Below are positions 43,549-51,410 of a stretch of DNA of 54,364 bases, in pieces. The number at the start of each line of letters is the position of its first letter. The first letter of the stretch is position 1. Source of the stretch: an uncultured Muribaculaceae bacterium. GTDB lineage: Bacteria; Bacteroidota; Bacteroidia; Bacteroidales; Muribaculaceae. Both the position numbers and the translations under genes were made by a program. The stretch is taken from assembly GCA_910589055.1 (NCBI GenBank), contig CAJURN010000019.1:7960-62323 (forward strand), written 5' to 3'. The notes below the pieces were generated by a model. It had not been told where the DNA came from. It saw nothing but the letters and a program-made list of their open reading frames with translations, and ran no database searches.

Positions 43549-43556
43549 CAAAGGTA
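43549..43556 (-). promoter_or_regulatory. -7 box TACCTTTG of the protease-scaffold pair
   Basis: Exact TAnnTTTG on the minus strand, with a T-rich -33 region about 19-20 bases upstream (TTTT in place of TTTG). The predicted leader is about 175 bases. Confidence 0.5.
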
Positions 43557-43604
43557 CACAGAATTTTTGTAGATAAAAACTTTTTAATGAAAAGTTTTTA
43601 CCTT

Positions 43605-43749
43605 GGAGCTTGGGTGAAGGGTGAAAGGTGAAAAGTGAAGAAGATACCGATGCTCTATTGGGCTTATTGGACTTATGGGGCTTATAGGACTAATAAGCCC
43701 AATAAACCATTCCCTTCACTTTTCACTCTTCACCTTTCACCCAAGTTCC
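43605..43749. repeat. Heptamer/decamer intergenic element 4
   Basis: Left arm GGAGCTTGGGTGAAGGGTG and AAAGGTGAAAAGTGAAG; loop of ATTGGGCTTATTGGACTTAT and AGGACTAATAAGCCCAATAA; right arm CCTTCACTTTTCACTC, TTCACCTTTCACCCAAGTTCC. The arms are near-complete reverse complements over about 36 bases. The right arm codes the last residues and stop of the TPR gene. Confidence 0.8.
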
Positions 43750-44433
43750 AATGCTCTCCAAATACGGCGTGGGGGCGAGGCGGTAGGCGCGTTGGAGCAG
43801 GAGGGCGGCTTCGGCGGGGGATGTGGTGCGGTAGTAGTTGCCGAGCGTGAGAAGGGCTGTGAGGTTGTCGGGGTCGATTTCGAGGATGTGCTTGTAGGTG
43901 GCTACGGCTTCGTCGTCGTGGCCCATCATGAGCTGCGCTTCGGCCAGGATGTTGAGGTAAGCGGTGTTGTCGGGACGTCCGGCAAGCATTGTGCGGGCGG
44001 TTGCGGCCATCATTTCCGGGTCGCGGCGGAAAACGTAGTATTCGAGCAGGCGCGAGTCGATGGCGCGGCTGAGCCAGGGCGTGGCAGCCTTGGTGTTTTC
44101 AAGAAAGCGGGGATAAAGGGCGCCGTCGCCTGTGGCGAGAGCCTCGGTGCGTACGCAGGCGAGTATGGAGTCAACAGGTATGCTGCGGCTCATGGCGCGG
44201 CTGAAGCGGTCGATGGCCGCAGCACTGTCGCCAAGCATTTCCGAGGCCACGATGGCGCGGGCGTAGGCGGTGGGCGACTGCGGATTGCGCTCGCTCACCA
44301 GCCCGTAGAGCGCCTGCGCCCCGGCCCATTCCTTGGCCGCGTAGGCACGGTCGGCCTTGGCGAGCATGCCGTCTTCCACGGCTGCGGCAAGCAGTACGGA
44401 AAGGATAATCGGGATAAAAAGCAGGCGTTTCAT
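43723..44433 (-). CDS. Exported tetratricopeptide-repeat protein
   Basis: 236 residues: signal peptide about 1-18 (MKRLLFIPIILSVLLAAA), then helical repeats with TPR spacing, clearest at ALYGLVSERNPQSPTAYARA (about 42-61) and AEAQLMMGHDDEAVATYKHI/LEIDPDNLTALLTLGNYY (about 165-203). A protein-protein interaction scaffold, probably periplasmic; no partner can be named. The C-terminal TWVKGEE and the stop are read from intergenic repeat element 4 (GGGTGAAAGGTGAAGAGTGA), so the tail may be acquired. It lies 2 bases after the kinase gene and is the last gene of a three-gene unit. Confidence 0.8.
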   Translation of the reverse strand: MKRLLFIPIILSVLLAAAVEDGMLAKADRAYAAKEWAGAQALYGLVSERNPQSPTAYARAIVASEMLGDSAAAIDRFSRAMSRSIPVDSILACVRTEALATGDGALYPRFLENTKAATPWLSRAIDSRLLEYYVFRRDPEMMAATARTMLAGRPDNTAYLNILAEAQLMMGHDDEAVATYKHILEIDPDNLTALLTLGNYYRTTSPAEAALLLQRAYRLAPTPYLESIGTWVKGEE

Positions 44434-44435
44434 AA

Positions 44436-46103
44436 TCAGTATTTGAATGAGCTTCCGCCGAGAAATTCGCGCAGAATACTTGTGGAGGGTACGTATTTCT
44501 CGCTCACGGGCAGGAAGTAGCTCAGGAACTTGCGCAGGCGGTAGGCCTCGGCGTATTCAGGTACGTCGTTGGGTACGTTGCGCAGGATGTCCTCGCCGAA
44601 GTCTTTCATCACTCCAAGCTCGAAGAGCAGCGATGAATTGAACATGGCATCGGCGTTTTCCTGGTAGGGGAAAATCCATTTTTCCTCGCCGCGGCGCACG
44701 CTGGGCCAGCGGCGGATGGTTTCCTCAGCCGATGAGCCGCGGTACTTGAAATCGCGGATTATGCGGCGCAGAAGGCGGTTGTCGGTTGTCGGCACCCAGT
44801 TGTGGTTGTCGATGGATAGGGTGGTGAGAGCCGAGACGTAGACGCGGTATTTCATGCGCTCGTCGATCTGCGCGGTGAGTTCGGGGTTCAGGCCGTGAAT
44901 GCCCTCGATGAGCAGAATCGAGCCTTCGGTGAGGCGTATGCTGTCGCCGCGGTACTCGCGCGTGCCCGTGGTGAAATTATATGTGGGCAGCATCACTTCC
45001 TCGCCGCGGAGGATGGCGTTGAGGTCGCTGTTGAATTTCTCGAGGTCGAGGGCGTAGAGCGATTCGTAGTCGTAGTCGCCGGTCTCGTCGCGCGGGGTCA
45101 CGCGGCGGTCGACGAAATAATTGTCGAGCGAAATCATCTGCGGCTTGAGCAGATTTGTCATCAGCTGGATTGCAAGGCGCTTGGTGGTGGTTGTCTTGCC
45201 GGAGGACGAGGGGCCTGCGATGAGCACGATGCGCGCACCTCCCTGGCGGTAGCGCTCTGTGATGTCATCGCTGATGCGTGCGATGGATTTCTCGTGCAGG
45301 GCCTCGGCCACGTTGATGAGGTCGGCGGCTTTGCCTTCGAGCACGCAGCGGTTGAGTCCGCCGACGTTGCTCACGCCCACGATGCGGTTGAAGGCCAGAT
45401 AGTCGGTGAAGGCCTTGTACATCTTCTCCTGAGGCAGCGGCTCGACGGCACGCGAGGGGTCTGCGGGGTCGGGTGGCAGCAGGAGCATGCCTTCCTTATA
45501 GGGAATGAGGTTGAACACGGCCATGTGACCCGTGGAGGGGGCGAGGGCGCCGTAGTAGCTGTCGCTGAGTCCGTCGAGGGTGTAGTAGGGCGTGTAGAGG
45601 TCGTGGACGGTCTCGAGCAGGTCGACCTTCGATTGCAGGGCTTGTGTGCGGAATATCTCGATTACGTCGGAGGTGAGCTTCTCGTGGCGCTCGAATGGGA
45701 TGTCAAGGCTTATCAGGCGCTGCATTTCGGCTTTCACGGCCTCGACCTCGGCGGGGGTGCATGCCAGGCCGTCGACGCGGCAGTAGTAGCCGTGGGAGAG
45801 GGAGTGCTCCATCTTGAGCTTCGCGCCGGGAAAGAGCGTGTGGAGGGCGCGGTAGAGAATCATGCACAGTGAGCGCACGTAGACGCGTTCGCCAGAGGCT
45901 TTTGTCGAGGGCAGGAATTCCACCTGCTTGGGCTGGAACACTGGGAAGCACAGGGCTTCGGTCTTGTTGTTGACGCGTGCGCAGATGGGCGTGAAACCGA
46001 GTTCGGCGGAGAGCCGACGGGATATTTCAAGCAGGGTCTCGCCGCCTTCGGCATCGACGTAGCGCTTGAGGTTGGTGCAGTAGAGGGGTATTTTTTTCAG
46101 CAT
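44436..46103 (-). CDS. Uridine kinase-like nucleoside kinase with TGS/ThrRS-like N-terminus
   Basis: 555 residues. The N-terminal region (1-65) resembles a TGS domain and is followed by a segment like the editing-side domain of threonyl-tRNA synthetases (to about 250, HSLSHGYYCRVDG). The kinase domain begins at the P-loop GPSSSGKTTTTKRL (about 297-310), with the LDNYFVDRRVTPRDETGDYDYE substrate block typical of uridine kinase/phosphoribulokinase folds and LIEGIHGLN after it. This fusion is known in Bacteroidetes and Thermotoga as a nucleoside kinase; the exact substrate is uncertain. It overlaps the glycosyltransferase end by seven bases. Confidence 0.9.
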   Translation of the reverse strand: MLKKIPLYCTNLKRYVDAEGGETLLEISRRLSAELGFTPICARVNNKTEALCFPVFQPKQVEFLPSTKASGERVYVRSLCMILYRALHTLFPGAKLKMEHSLSHGYYCRVDGLACTPAEVEAVKAEMQRLISLDIPFERHEKLTSDVIEIFRTQALQSKVDLLETVHDLYTPYYTLDGLSDSYYGALAPSTGHMAVFNLIPYKEGMLLLPPDPADPSRAVEPLPQEKMYKAFTDYLAFNRIVGVSNVGGLNRCVLEGKAADLINVAEALHEKSIARISDDITERYRQGGARIVLIAGPSSSGKTTTTKRLAIQLMTNLLKPQMISLDNYFVDRRVTPRDETGDYDYESLYALDLEKFNSDLNAILRGEEVMLPTYNFTTGTREYRGDSIRLTEGSILLIEGIHGLNPELTAQIDERMKYRVYVSALTTLSIDNHNWVPTTDNRLLRRIIRDFKYRGSSAEETIRRWPSVRRGEEKWIFPYQENADAMFNSSLLFELGVMKDFGEDILRNVPNDVPEYAEAYRLRKFLSYFLPVSEKYVPSTSILREFLGGSSFKY

Positions 46104-46864
46104 GAGGATTTTTCTTTGGTGAGTTTGCGGGCCAGCAGTTGCGAGCGGAGTTCGCTGCGGAAGGTGTAGAGCGCCATCGTGTGTCCCATCTTGCCGTCGA
46201 GCAGTGCGGCATTTGCGATGTGGCAGCGTAGGAAGGCTCGGGTGGCTTTCATGTATGGCGTGAGCGGACCGATGCCCGGGTTTTGCGCCGCCAGTACGTG
46301 GCCGCGGATTATGGAGTTGCGCTTTTCTTTATAATGTAATTCTTTGATTGATGAGCACCGGTAGTGGTGGACGCAGCCGGGTAGACGCGCCGGAACCACG
46401 CTGTCGGAGTAGGTGAGACGTTCGGCCACGTCGCGGAGGTCCCATGTGGCGTAGCGTTTGTCGAACAGCCTCACCTGGATTTCGGGTTGCCAGCCGCTGT
46501 GGCGCATGGGTTGTCCGCAGATGTAGTTGATTACCTCCGCGCTGTACATTCGGTGGCGGAATCCTTCTTTCTTGAGCTGCATGATGGCCGAGCGCATTTC
46601 GTCGGATATCACTTCGTCGGCGTCGAGCGAGAGGATGTAGCTGTTGGATGCGAGCGTGCAGGCGTATTGGCGCTGGGAGCCGTAGCCTGAAAATTCGCGG
46701 CTCGTGACGCGGCATCCGTAGCGCCGGCAGATTTCGAGAGTGGCGTCTTCCGAAAAAGAGTCAACGACAATAATCTCGTCGGCCAGTCCGACGAGGCTGT
46801 TGAGGCAACGTTCAAGGTTGGCCTCTTCATTGAAGGTGATGATGGTTGCGGAAATCTGGTTCAT
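46097..46864 (-). CDS. Family 2 glycosyltransferase, WaaE/KdtX-like
   Basis: 255 residues, GT-A fold. SATIITFNEEANLERCLNSL (5-24) is the nucleotide-sugar binding start, DEIIVVDSFSEDAT follows, and SLDADEVIS (about 79-87) is the metal-binding DxD-type motif. The C-terminal part (RLPGCVHHYRCSSIKELHYKEKRNS) matches the lipopolysaccharide core beta-glycosyltransferases of the WaaE/KdtX group. Likely acts on an envelope glycan at the cytoplasmic membrane face; the acceptor is unknown. It is first in the unit with kinase and TPR genes and has a well-formed promoter. Confidence 0.92.
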   Translation of the reverse strand: MNQISATIITFNEEANLERCLNSLVGLADEIIVVDSFSEDATLEICRRYGCRVTSREFSGYGSQRQYACTLASNSYILSLDADEVISDEMRSAIMQLKKEGFRHRMYSAEVINYICGQPMRHSGWQPEIQVRLFDKRYATWDLRDVAERLTYSDSVVPARLPGCVHHYRCSSIKELHYKEKRNSIIRGHVLAAQNPGIGPLTPYMKATRAFLRCHIANAALLDGKMGHTMALYTFRSELRSQLLARKLTKEKSSC

Positions 46865-46911
46865 TTTCCCGGTATCTGATTCGGTGGGGTAGGGTAGTGG
46901 TTAAATTTTTC

Positions 46912-46942
46912 CAAAATTACTAAAACGGATGAATTTGACAAA
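46912..46942 (-). promoter_or_regulatory. Promoter of the glycosyltransferase-kinase-TPR unit
   Basis: On the minus strand TTTG (46942-46939), 19 bases, TAATTTTG (46919-46912): full Bacteroidetes consensus. About 40 bases of leader precede ATG 46864. Confidence 0.7.
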
Positions 46943-46955
46943 GTTGAGACGGGAA

Positions 46956-46997
46956 AATTCACGTCCGGCAGTGCGGAATTTACGCCCGGCTGTGCGG
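46956..46997. repeat. Two imperfect 21-bp direct repeats
   Basis: 46956-46976 and 46977-46997 (AATTCACGTCCGGCAGTGCGG and AATTTACGCCCGGCTGTGCGG without gap) differ at three or four positions. They lie just upstream of the -33 box of the glycosyltransferase promoter and could be a regulator-binding site. Confidence 0.4.
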
Positions 46998-47134
46998 ATT
47001 GTTTCAAATTTTCAATTCTCAGAACACCTGAAAAGCACTTAATGTTCATTCTCTCAGGCCGATTAACCCCTTTTTCAACCCCCTCTCCCCTGCCGGAAAT
47101 AGAAAATTATGCCTGTTCAGTTCTGCAAGCCCCC

Positions 47135-47587
47135 CTATAATCCATATTGAGCCAGATGTCCGGCGCTCTCTCTCGGACTCTCCTTGATTGTTCCGATTAT
47201 CAGTTCGACATCATATTGGTCGATTTCTCCAAGATAGTTCCATTCATTGAATTTGTGGGGATAGGCTCTTTTAAGCTGGACACAATCAACAAAGGAATCA
47301 TATCGCAAAAATGGATATTTCGATTGCTTTATGGGCATGTGGTACATCTTGATGTAGCCGGGAAGATTCCTGTTGATTTGGGAATTGATTATGACGCCAC
47401 CGTAGGCCACGCCTTCCGAATCAAAACCAAGAACAACAAAATATTTGTCTCTTGATGCGTCTCCGGGCTTTGGCTTGATGCCATTGGCTTCGGTCATTGT
47501 GATTTCATAGACATCGCCGACTTTAACAGTTCGGGCTGCTATTCGGGATAGGTCCTCTTCATTGAGAGCGTCTGAAATTTTCATCAT
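47135..47587 (-). CDS. Putative toxin of a Panacea-type toxin-antitoxin pair
   Basis: 150 residues, soluble. The segment VGDVYEITMTEANGIKPKPG...DKYFVVLGFDSEGVAYGGVIINSQIN (about 22-72) has the strand pattern of a PemK/MazF-like SH3 barrel, and DSFVDCVQLKRAYPHKFNEW and DQYDVELIIGTIKESPRES follow. I do not recognise it as a named toxin; the call rests on its coupling to the Panacea-domain gene (ATGA overlap of four bases) and on this weak fold resemblance. The region is more AT-rich than its neighbours, consistent with transfer. Confidence 0.55.
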   Translation of the reverse strand: MMKISDALNEEDLSRIAARTVKVGDVYEITMTEANGIKPKPGDASRDKYFVVLGFDSEGVAYGGVIINSQINRNLPGYIKMYHMPIKQSKYPFLRYDSFVDCVQLKRAYPHKFNEWNYLGEIDQYDVELIIGTIKESPRESAGHLAQYGL

Positions 47588-48135
47588 TTGAGTGCCGCTT
47601 CAATTTGCATCTGCTCTTCAATATATTCCAAGATGGACTCATCGGCGTTCATTACCTTAGCCATTGAAAGCGGAGAAATAACATTGGTGCCATTAACGCG
47701 CCTGTTAGCCTCATCCCATGCCGCGTCATGCGATTTTCTCATCAGTTGTCCGAAAGTCATGGATTCATGGTCTTTGATTGACTGATCCAAAGCGTCAATT
47801 TCCGACTTTGAAAGAAAATCCATATTAGCGTCTCTCGCAGGCAGAAGGACCATGGGAGCATCTTCTCCTGCAAATTGAACCACCTCCGATAACTCCTCGG
47901 AAAGTTTCATGCTCGAGCGTCCGATATTTTTTACCGCATTGTATAGCTGCGTGGGAACGGGTCCATATTTAAGCGCACAAAACTCATCGGGCACAATGCC
48001 GCTGCCCCATTTTGCAAGATGTTGCATCTCTGCAAAATAGAGAATTTTGAAAACATGGTAAAAGTCAACTCCACCGGTTTTGCAAAGAATATACAAAACT
48101 AACTCTGTGAGTTTCTTGCTGTCAAAATTCGTCAT
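47584..48135 (-). CDS. Panacea-domain (DUF4065/SocA-like) antitoxin
   Basis: 183 residues. LTELVLYILCKTGGVDFYHVFKILYFAEMQHLAKWGSGIVPDEFCALKYGPVPTQLYNAV spans about 10-70, the conserved Panacea (DUF4065) core, with the KILYFAE and YGPVP signatures. Proteins with this domain act as antitoxins for many unrelated toxins. No separate DNA-binding domain is seen. It is upstream of the putative toxin gene, the usual order. No convincing TAnnTTTG promoter was found in the AT-rich 216 bases upstream. Confidence 0.8.
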   Translation of the reverse strand: MTNFDSKKLTELVLYILCKTGGVDFYHVFKILYFAEMQHLAKWGSGIVPDEFCALKYGPVPTQLYNAVKNIGRSSMKLSEELSEVVQFAGEDAPMVLLPARDANMDFLSKSEIDALDQSIKDHESMTFGQLMRKSHDAAWDEANRRVNGTNVISPLSMAKVMNADESILEYIEEQMQIEAALK

Positions 48136-48326
48136 CGGCGTTTTTATTAATCAACGTATGAATTTCTGTGGTAGTTTAATTTTGTGTGCGAATATACTAA
48201 ATATTTTGCAAATCACAAAATTGAGTGATAGACGATGCTGTTAAAAATCAGTCACTTGCGGATGCCGTAGTAGGCTCCAAAGTATAAAATGCCTGAATTA
48301 TTGGGGTGAATCTGATTATTTTTCAT

Positions 48327-48334
48327 TACTTTTG
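48327..48334 (+). promoter_or_regulatory. -7 box TACTTTTG of ybeY
   Basis: Exact TAnnTTTG, 17 bases before ATG 48352, with TTGG about 22 bases upstream as a weak -33 element. Confidence 0.55.
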
Positions 48335-48351
48335 TGTCTAATTTAATTAAG

Positions 48352-48783
48352 ATGACGCCCGTATTTCAATGGACAGCCTCGGGTGTTGAGCGCCCGAACC
48401 TTGATTTTCAACGACTTGAACAGTGGATTGTGCAAGTCGCCGCTTCTTACAACCGCATCGTCGGCGCCCTGGCCTACGTGTTCTGCGACGACGAAAAAAT
48501 TATTGACGTCAACCGCCAATACCTCAATCACGATTATTATACGGATATTATCACGTTCGACGACTGTTGCGGTCGGCTCGTGCGTGGCGACATATTTCTA
48601 TCGCTCGATACCGTGCGCACCAATGCCGAGCAGTTCGGGGCATCGTACGACCGCGAGCTTCTCCGCGTCATTATCCACGGCGTGCTCCACCTCTGCGGAA
48701 TCAACGACAAGGGTCCCGGCGAGAGGGAAATCATGGAGGCGGCGGAAAACCGCGCCCTCGACTTGTACGATTCTCTCGCGTGA
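48352..48783 (+). CDS. ybeY: Endoribonuclease/rRNA maturation factor YbeY
   Basis: 143 residues. YbeY is a metal-dependent protein needed for 16S rRNA 3' processing and ribosome quality control. TDIITFDD and RGDIFLSLDTV precede the metal-site motif HGVLHLCGINDKGPGEREIM (about 107-126). The classical motif is HGxLHLxGYDH; here the third histidine is replaced by lysine (INDK), which as far as I recall is general in Bacteroidetes YbeY. Start ATG 48352 is chosen because an earlier TTG falls in the promoter box. mnmG follows 61 bases later. Confidence 0.93.
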   Translation: MTPVFQWTASGVERPNLDFQRLEQWIVQVAASYNRIVGALAYVFCDDEKIIDVNRQYLNHDYYTDIITFDDCCGRLVRGDIFLSLDTVRTNAEQFGASYDRELLRVIIHGVLHLCGINDKGPGEREIMEAAENRALDLYDSLA

Positions 48784-48844
48784 GCCGTTGCGGAATGTGA
48801 TTTTTCAATGATAATTAATTAAAAGCCAATAATTTATTGTTCTG

Positions 48845-50725
48845 ATGCGATTTGACTATGATGTGATAGTTGTCGGTGCCGGACATGCCGGATGTGAGGC
48901 CGCTCATGCTGCGGCTGCAATCGGCGCGCGTACGCTGCTGATTACTATGGACATGAATAAAATTGCGCAAATGAGCTGCAATCCGGCTGTTGGTGGTATT
49001 GCCAAAGGTCAGATTGTCAGGGAAATAGATGCTCTTGGCGGAATGATGGGTATCGTGACCGACCGCACGGCCATCCAGTTCAGGATGCTCAACCGGTCGA
49101 AGGGTCCGGCAATGTGGAGCCCGCGCTCCCAGAGCGACCGCAACCGCTTTTCCGCCCTGTGGCGCCATATTCTCGAAAATACTCCCGGCCTTGATATGTG
49201 GCAGGGAAATGTTGTGGCGCTCCGTTTCGATGACGATAACCGCCTTGCGGGCGTCACTACCGCTGAGGGTGCCGAGTTCAACGCTCCGAATGTCGTACTC
49301 ACCAATGGCACTTTCCTCAACGGCCTTATGCATATCGGGCGCGTACAGTTTGCCGGAGGCAGAATCTCCGAACCGGCTTCGTGCGGGCTTACGGAACAGC
49401 TCGTAGGGCTCGGTTTCAAGGCCGACCGAATGAAAACCGGAACTCCGGTGCGACTTGACGGCCGTTCGATTGATTTTTCGAAAACAGAGCCTCAGGGCGG
49501 CGACAACGACTGGCACGGCTTCTCTTATCTTCCCGAGGTCCATCGCGAGCTGAAGCAGCGCGATTGTTACATCGTGTACACCAACGAGCGTACATGTGAA
49601 ATCCTGCGCGAGGGATTGCCTGATTCTCCGCTTTACAACGGGCAGATTCAGAGCATCGGCCCGCGCTATTGCCCCTCCATCGAAACGAAGATTGTTACTT
49701 TTGCCGACAAAACCGAGCATCAGCTTTTCCTCGAACCTGAGGGTGAGGACACGCAGGAGTTCTATGTCAACGGCTTCTCTTCGTCGATGCCGATGCACAT
49801 TCAGATTGAGGCTCTCTCGACCGTTCCGGCGCTTGCCAACGCGCAGCTTTACCGTGCCGGATACGCGATTGAATATGATTTCTTCGACCCGACACAGTTG
49901 CGTCACACTCTGGAAACCCGCCTCGTTCCCGGACTCTTCTTTGCCGGACAAATCAATGGCACCACCGGCTATGAAGAAGCTGCAGGACAGGGGCTCGTTG
50001 CCGGAGCCAACGCTGCGTTGCGAGCCCTCGGCAAGGAGGAATTCACTCTGTCGCGCGACCAAGCTTACATCGGAGTTCTTATCGACGACCTCGTTACCAA
50101 AGGCGTCGACGAGCCTTACCGAATGTTTACCTCACGCGCCGAATACCGTATCCTTCTGCGCCAGGACGATGCCGATATGCGCCTCACTCCTGTCGGATAT
50201 TCCATCGGTCTGGCCGATGAGCGCCGCTTTAATCTTACGGAAGAAAAACGTCGCCTGCGCGACGAAATCATAGCCTTTGCACGCGACTACTCGGTGAAGG
50301 CTGCCTACATCAACGAAGGTCTCGAGGCCTTGGGTACAACGCCGCTTAAGCAAGGCGTGAAACTCATCGACCTTATCCAACGCCCGCAGCTCACGATTGA
50401 GAATCTTGCAGCACTCATTCCGGCTTTCGCCGAGCTTCTCGACCGCTTTCCCGCCGACCGCCGGGATGAAATCACCGAGGCCGCCGAAATTCTGATAAAG
50501 TACGACGGCTATATTGCCCGCGAGCGTCAGAACGCCGAGAAGCTGCGCCGTCTCGAGAATATAAAACTTCCGCTTGATATCGACTATCACAAGCTCACCT
50601 CCATCACCACCGAGGCGCGCCAGAAACTCGACCGCATACGCCCCGTTACCATCGGACAGGCTTCGCGTATTCCCGGCGTTTCGCCGAGCGATGTCAATAT
50701 ACTTCTGCTTCTGATGAACAGATGA
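48845..50725 (+). CDS. mnmG: tRNA uridine-5-carboxymethylaminomethyl modification enzyme MnmG (GidA)
   Basis: FAD-dependent enzyme that with MnmE makes cmnm5 at U34 of certain tRNAs. 626 residues, family length. The FAD dinucleotide loop VVGAGHAGCEAA (10-21), the NPAVGGIAKGQIVREIDALGG block (about 44-64), MNRSKGPAMWSPRSQ, GTPVRLDGRSIDF, FAGQINGTTGYEEAAGQG (about 365-382) and the C-terminal IPGVSPSDVNILL are all present. gidA lies near oriC in many bacteria, and here a perfect parS site follows it directly. Confidence 0.98.
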   Translation: MRFDYDVIVVGAGHAGCEAAHAAAAIGARTLLITMDMNKIAQMSCNPAVGGIAKGQIVREIDALGGMMGIVTDRTAIQFRMLNRSKGPAMWSPRSQSDRNRFSALWRHILENTPGLDMWQGNVVALRFDDDNRLAGVTTAEGAEFNAPNVVLTNGTFLNGLMHIGRVQFAGGRISEPASCGLTEQLVGLGFKADRMKTGTPVRLDGRSIDFSKTEPQGGDNDWHGFSYLPEVHRELKQRDCYIVYTNERTCEILREGLPDSPLYNGQIQSIGPRYCPSIETKIVTFADKTEHQLFLEPEGEDTQEFYVNGFSSSMPMHIQIEALSTVPALANAQLYRAGYAIEYDFFDPTQLRHTLETRLVPGLFFAGQINGTTGYEEAAGQGLVAGANAALRALGKEEFTLSRDQAYIGVLIDDLVTKGVDEPYRMFTSRAEYRILLRQDDADMRLTPVGYSIGLADERRFNLTEEKRRLRDEIIAFARDYSVKAAYINEGLEALGTTPLKQGVKLIDLIQRPQLTIENLAALIPAFAELLDRFPADRRDEITEAAEILIKYDGYIARERQNAEKLRRLENIKLPLDIDYHKLTSITTEARQKLDRIRPVTIGQASRIPGVSPSDVNILLLLMNR

Positions 50726-50731
50726 GCGGAA

Positions 50732-50747
50732 TGTTCCACGTGAAACA
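50732..50747. promoter_or_regulatory. parS centromere site (ParB binding)
   Basis: TGTTCCACGTGAAACA is an exact match to the 16-base bacterial parS consensus TGTTnCACGTGAAACA, seven bases after the mnmG stop and 48 bases before apt. Chromosomal ParB loads at such sites and spreads as a CTP-dependent clamp; parS sites cluster around oriC. No second perfect copy was found in the window. Confidence 0.85.
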
Positions 50748-50795
50748 ATTAATCATTCAAAAATAGAAATATCAACTACTTAACCTCAATAATTC

Positions 50796-51314
50796 ATGGA
50801 ATACATCAAGTCAAAAATCCGCGACGTACAAGATTTCCCCACAAAGGGCGTTCTCTTCAAAGACCTCACCACGGCGTTCAAAGATCCCCGTGCTCTCCAC
50901 ATCATCGGTTGGGACCTCTCGCAGCTTTACCGTGACAAAGGCGTAACCAAGGTTGTGGGCATCGAGTCACGCGGCTTTATCGGCGGCTCCATCCTCGCCT
51001 TTGAGCTGGGTGCCGGTTTCGTTCCCTGCCGCAAGCCGGGCAAACTTCCCGCCGACACTATCCGCCAGGAGTACGCCAAGGAATACGGCACCGATGTTAT
51101 CGAGATTCACCGCGATGCAATCGGCCCCGATGACGTTGTTGTCCTGCACGACGACGTGCTCGCCACAGGCGGCACAATGGCTGCCGCATACAAGCTGGTG
51201 AAGAGCCTTAACCCCAAGAAAATCTACGTCAATTTCATCATTGAGCTTACTGCCCTCAACGGCCGTGCGGCACTCCCCGAGGATGCCGAAATCACTTCGC
51301 TCATCAAGTATTAA
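50796..51314 (+). CDS. apt: Adenine phosphoribosyltransferase
   Basis: 172 residues, cytoplasmic purine salvage: adenine plus PRPP gives AMP. IRDVQDFPTKGVLFKDLTTAF (about 8-28) is the Apt N-terminus, GIESRGFIGG (about 52-61) contacts the base, and VVLHDDVLATGGTMAAA (about 115-131) is the PRPP-binding loop. It has its own AT-rich upstream gap holding parS, and a terminator downstream, so it may be a single-gene unit. Confidence 0.97.
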   Translation: MEYIKSKIRDVQDFPTKGVLFKDLTTAFKDPRALHIIGWDLSQLYRDKGVTKVVGIESRGFIGGSILAFELGAGFVPCRKPGKLPADTIRQEYAKEYGTDVIEIHRDAIGPDDVVVLHDDVLATGGTMAAAYKLVKSLNPKKIYVNFIIELTALNGRAALPEDAEITSLIKY

Positions 51315-51395
51315 TTAGGTTATAAAGGCTAATAAGGTTAAGAAAGGCAATAGGGGTTAATCCCTCATTGCCTTTTTGCCTATTAACCTATACTA
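51315..51395. repeat. AGGTTA/GGCAA intergenic palindrome (element 7)
   Basis: TAGGTTATAAAGGCTAATAA, GGTTAAGAAAGGCAATAGG and, opposite, CATTGCCTTTTTGCC, TATTAACCTATA. It is an imperfect inverted repeat with the same building blocks as the right and left arms at 25575-25670. Confidence 0.65.
51343..51377 (+). terminator. Terminator after apt
   Basis: AAAGGCAAT (51343-51351) pairs with ATTGCCTTT (51367-51375); an inner GGG/CCC extends the stem past a small bulge, and a T-run follows (51373-51377). It is the core of repeat element 7. Confidence 0.75.
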
Positions 51396-51410
51396 TACTC
51401 CCTCCCGAAC

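Noticed and set aside
48671..48680. DnaA box-like TTATCCACG inside ybeY
   Set aside because: A single match within a conserved coding sequence; no cluster and no AT-rich unwinding region, so not an origin.
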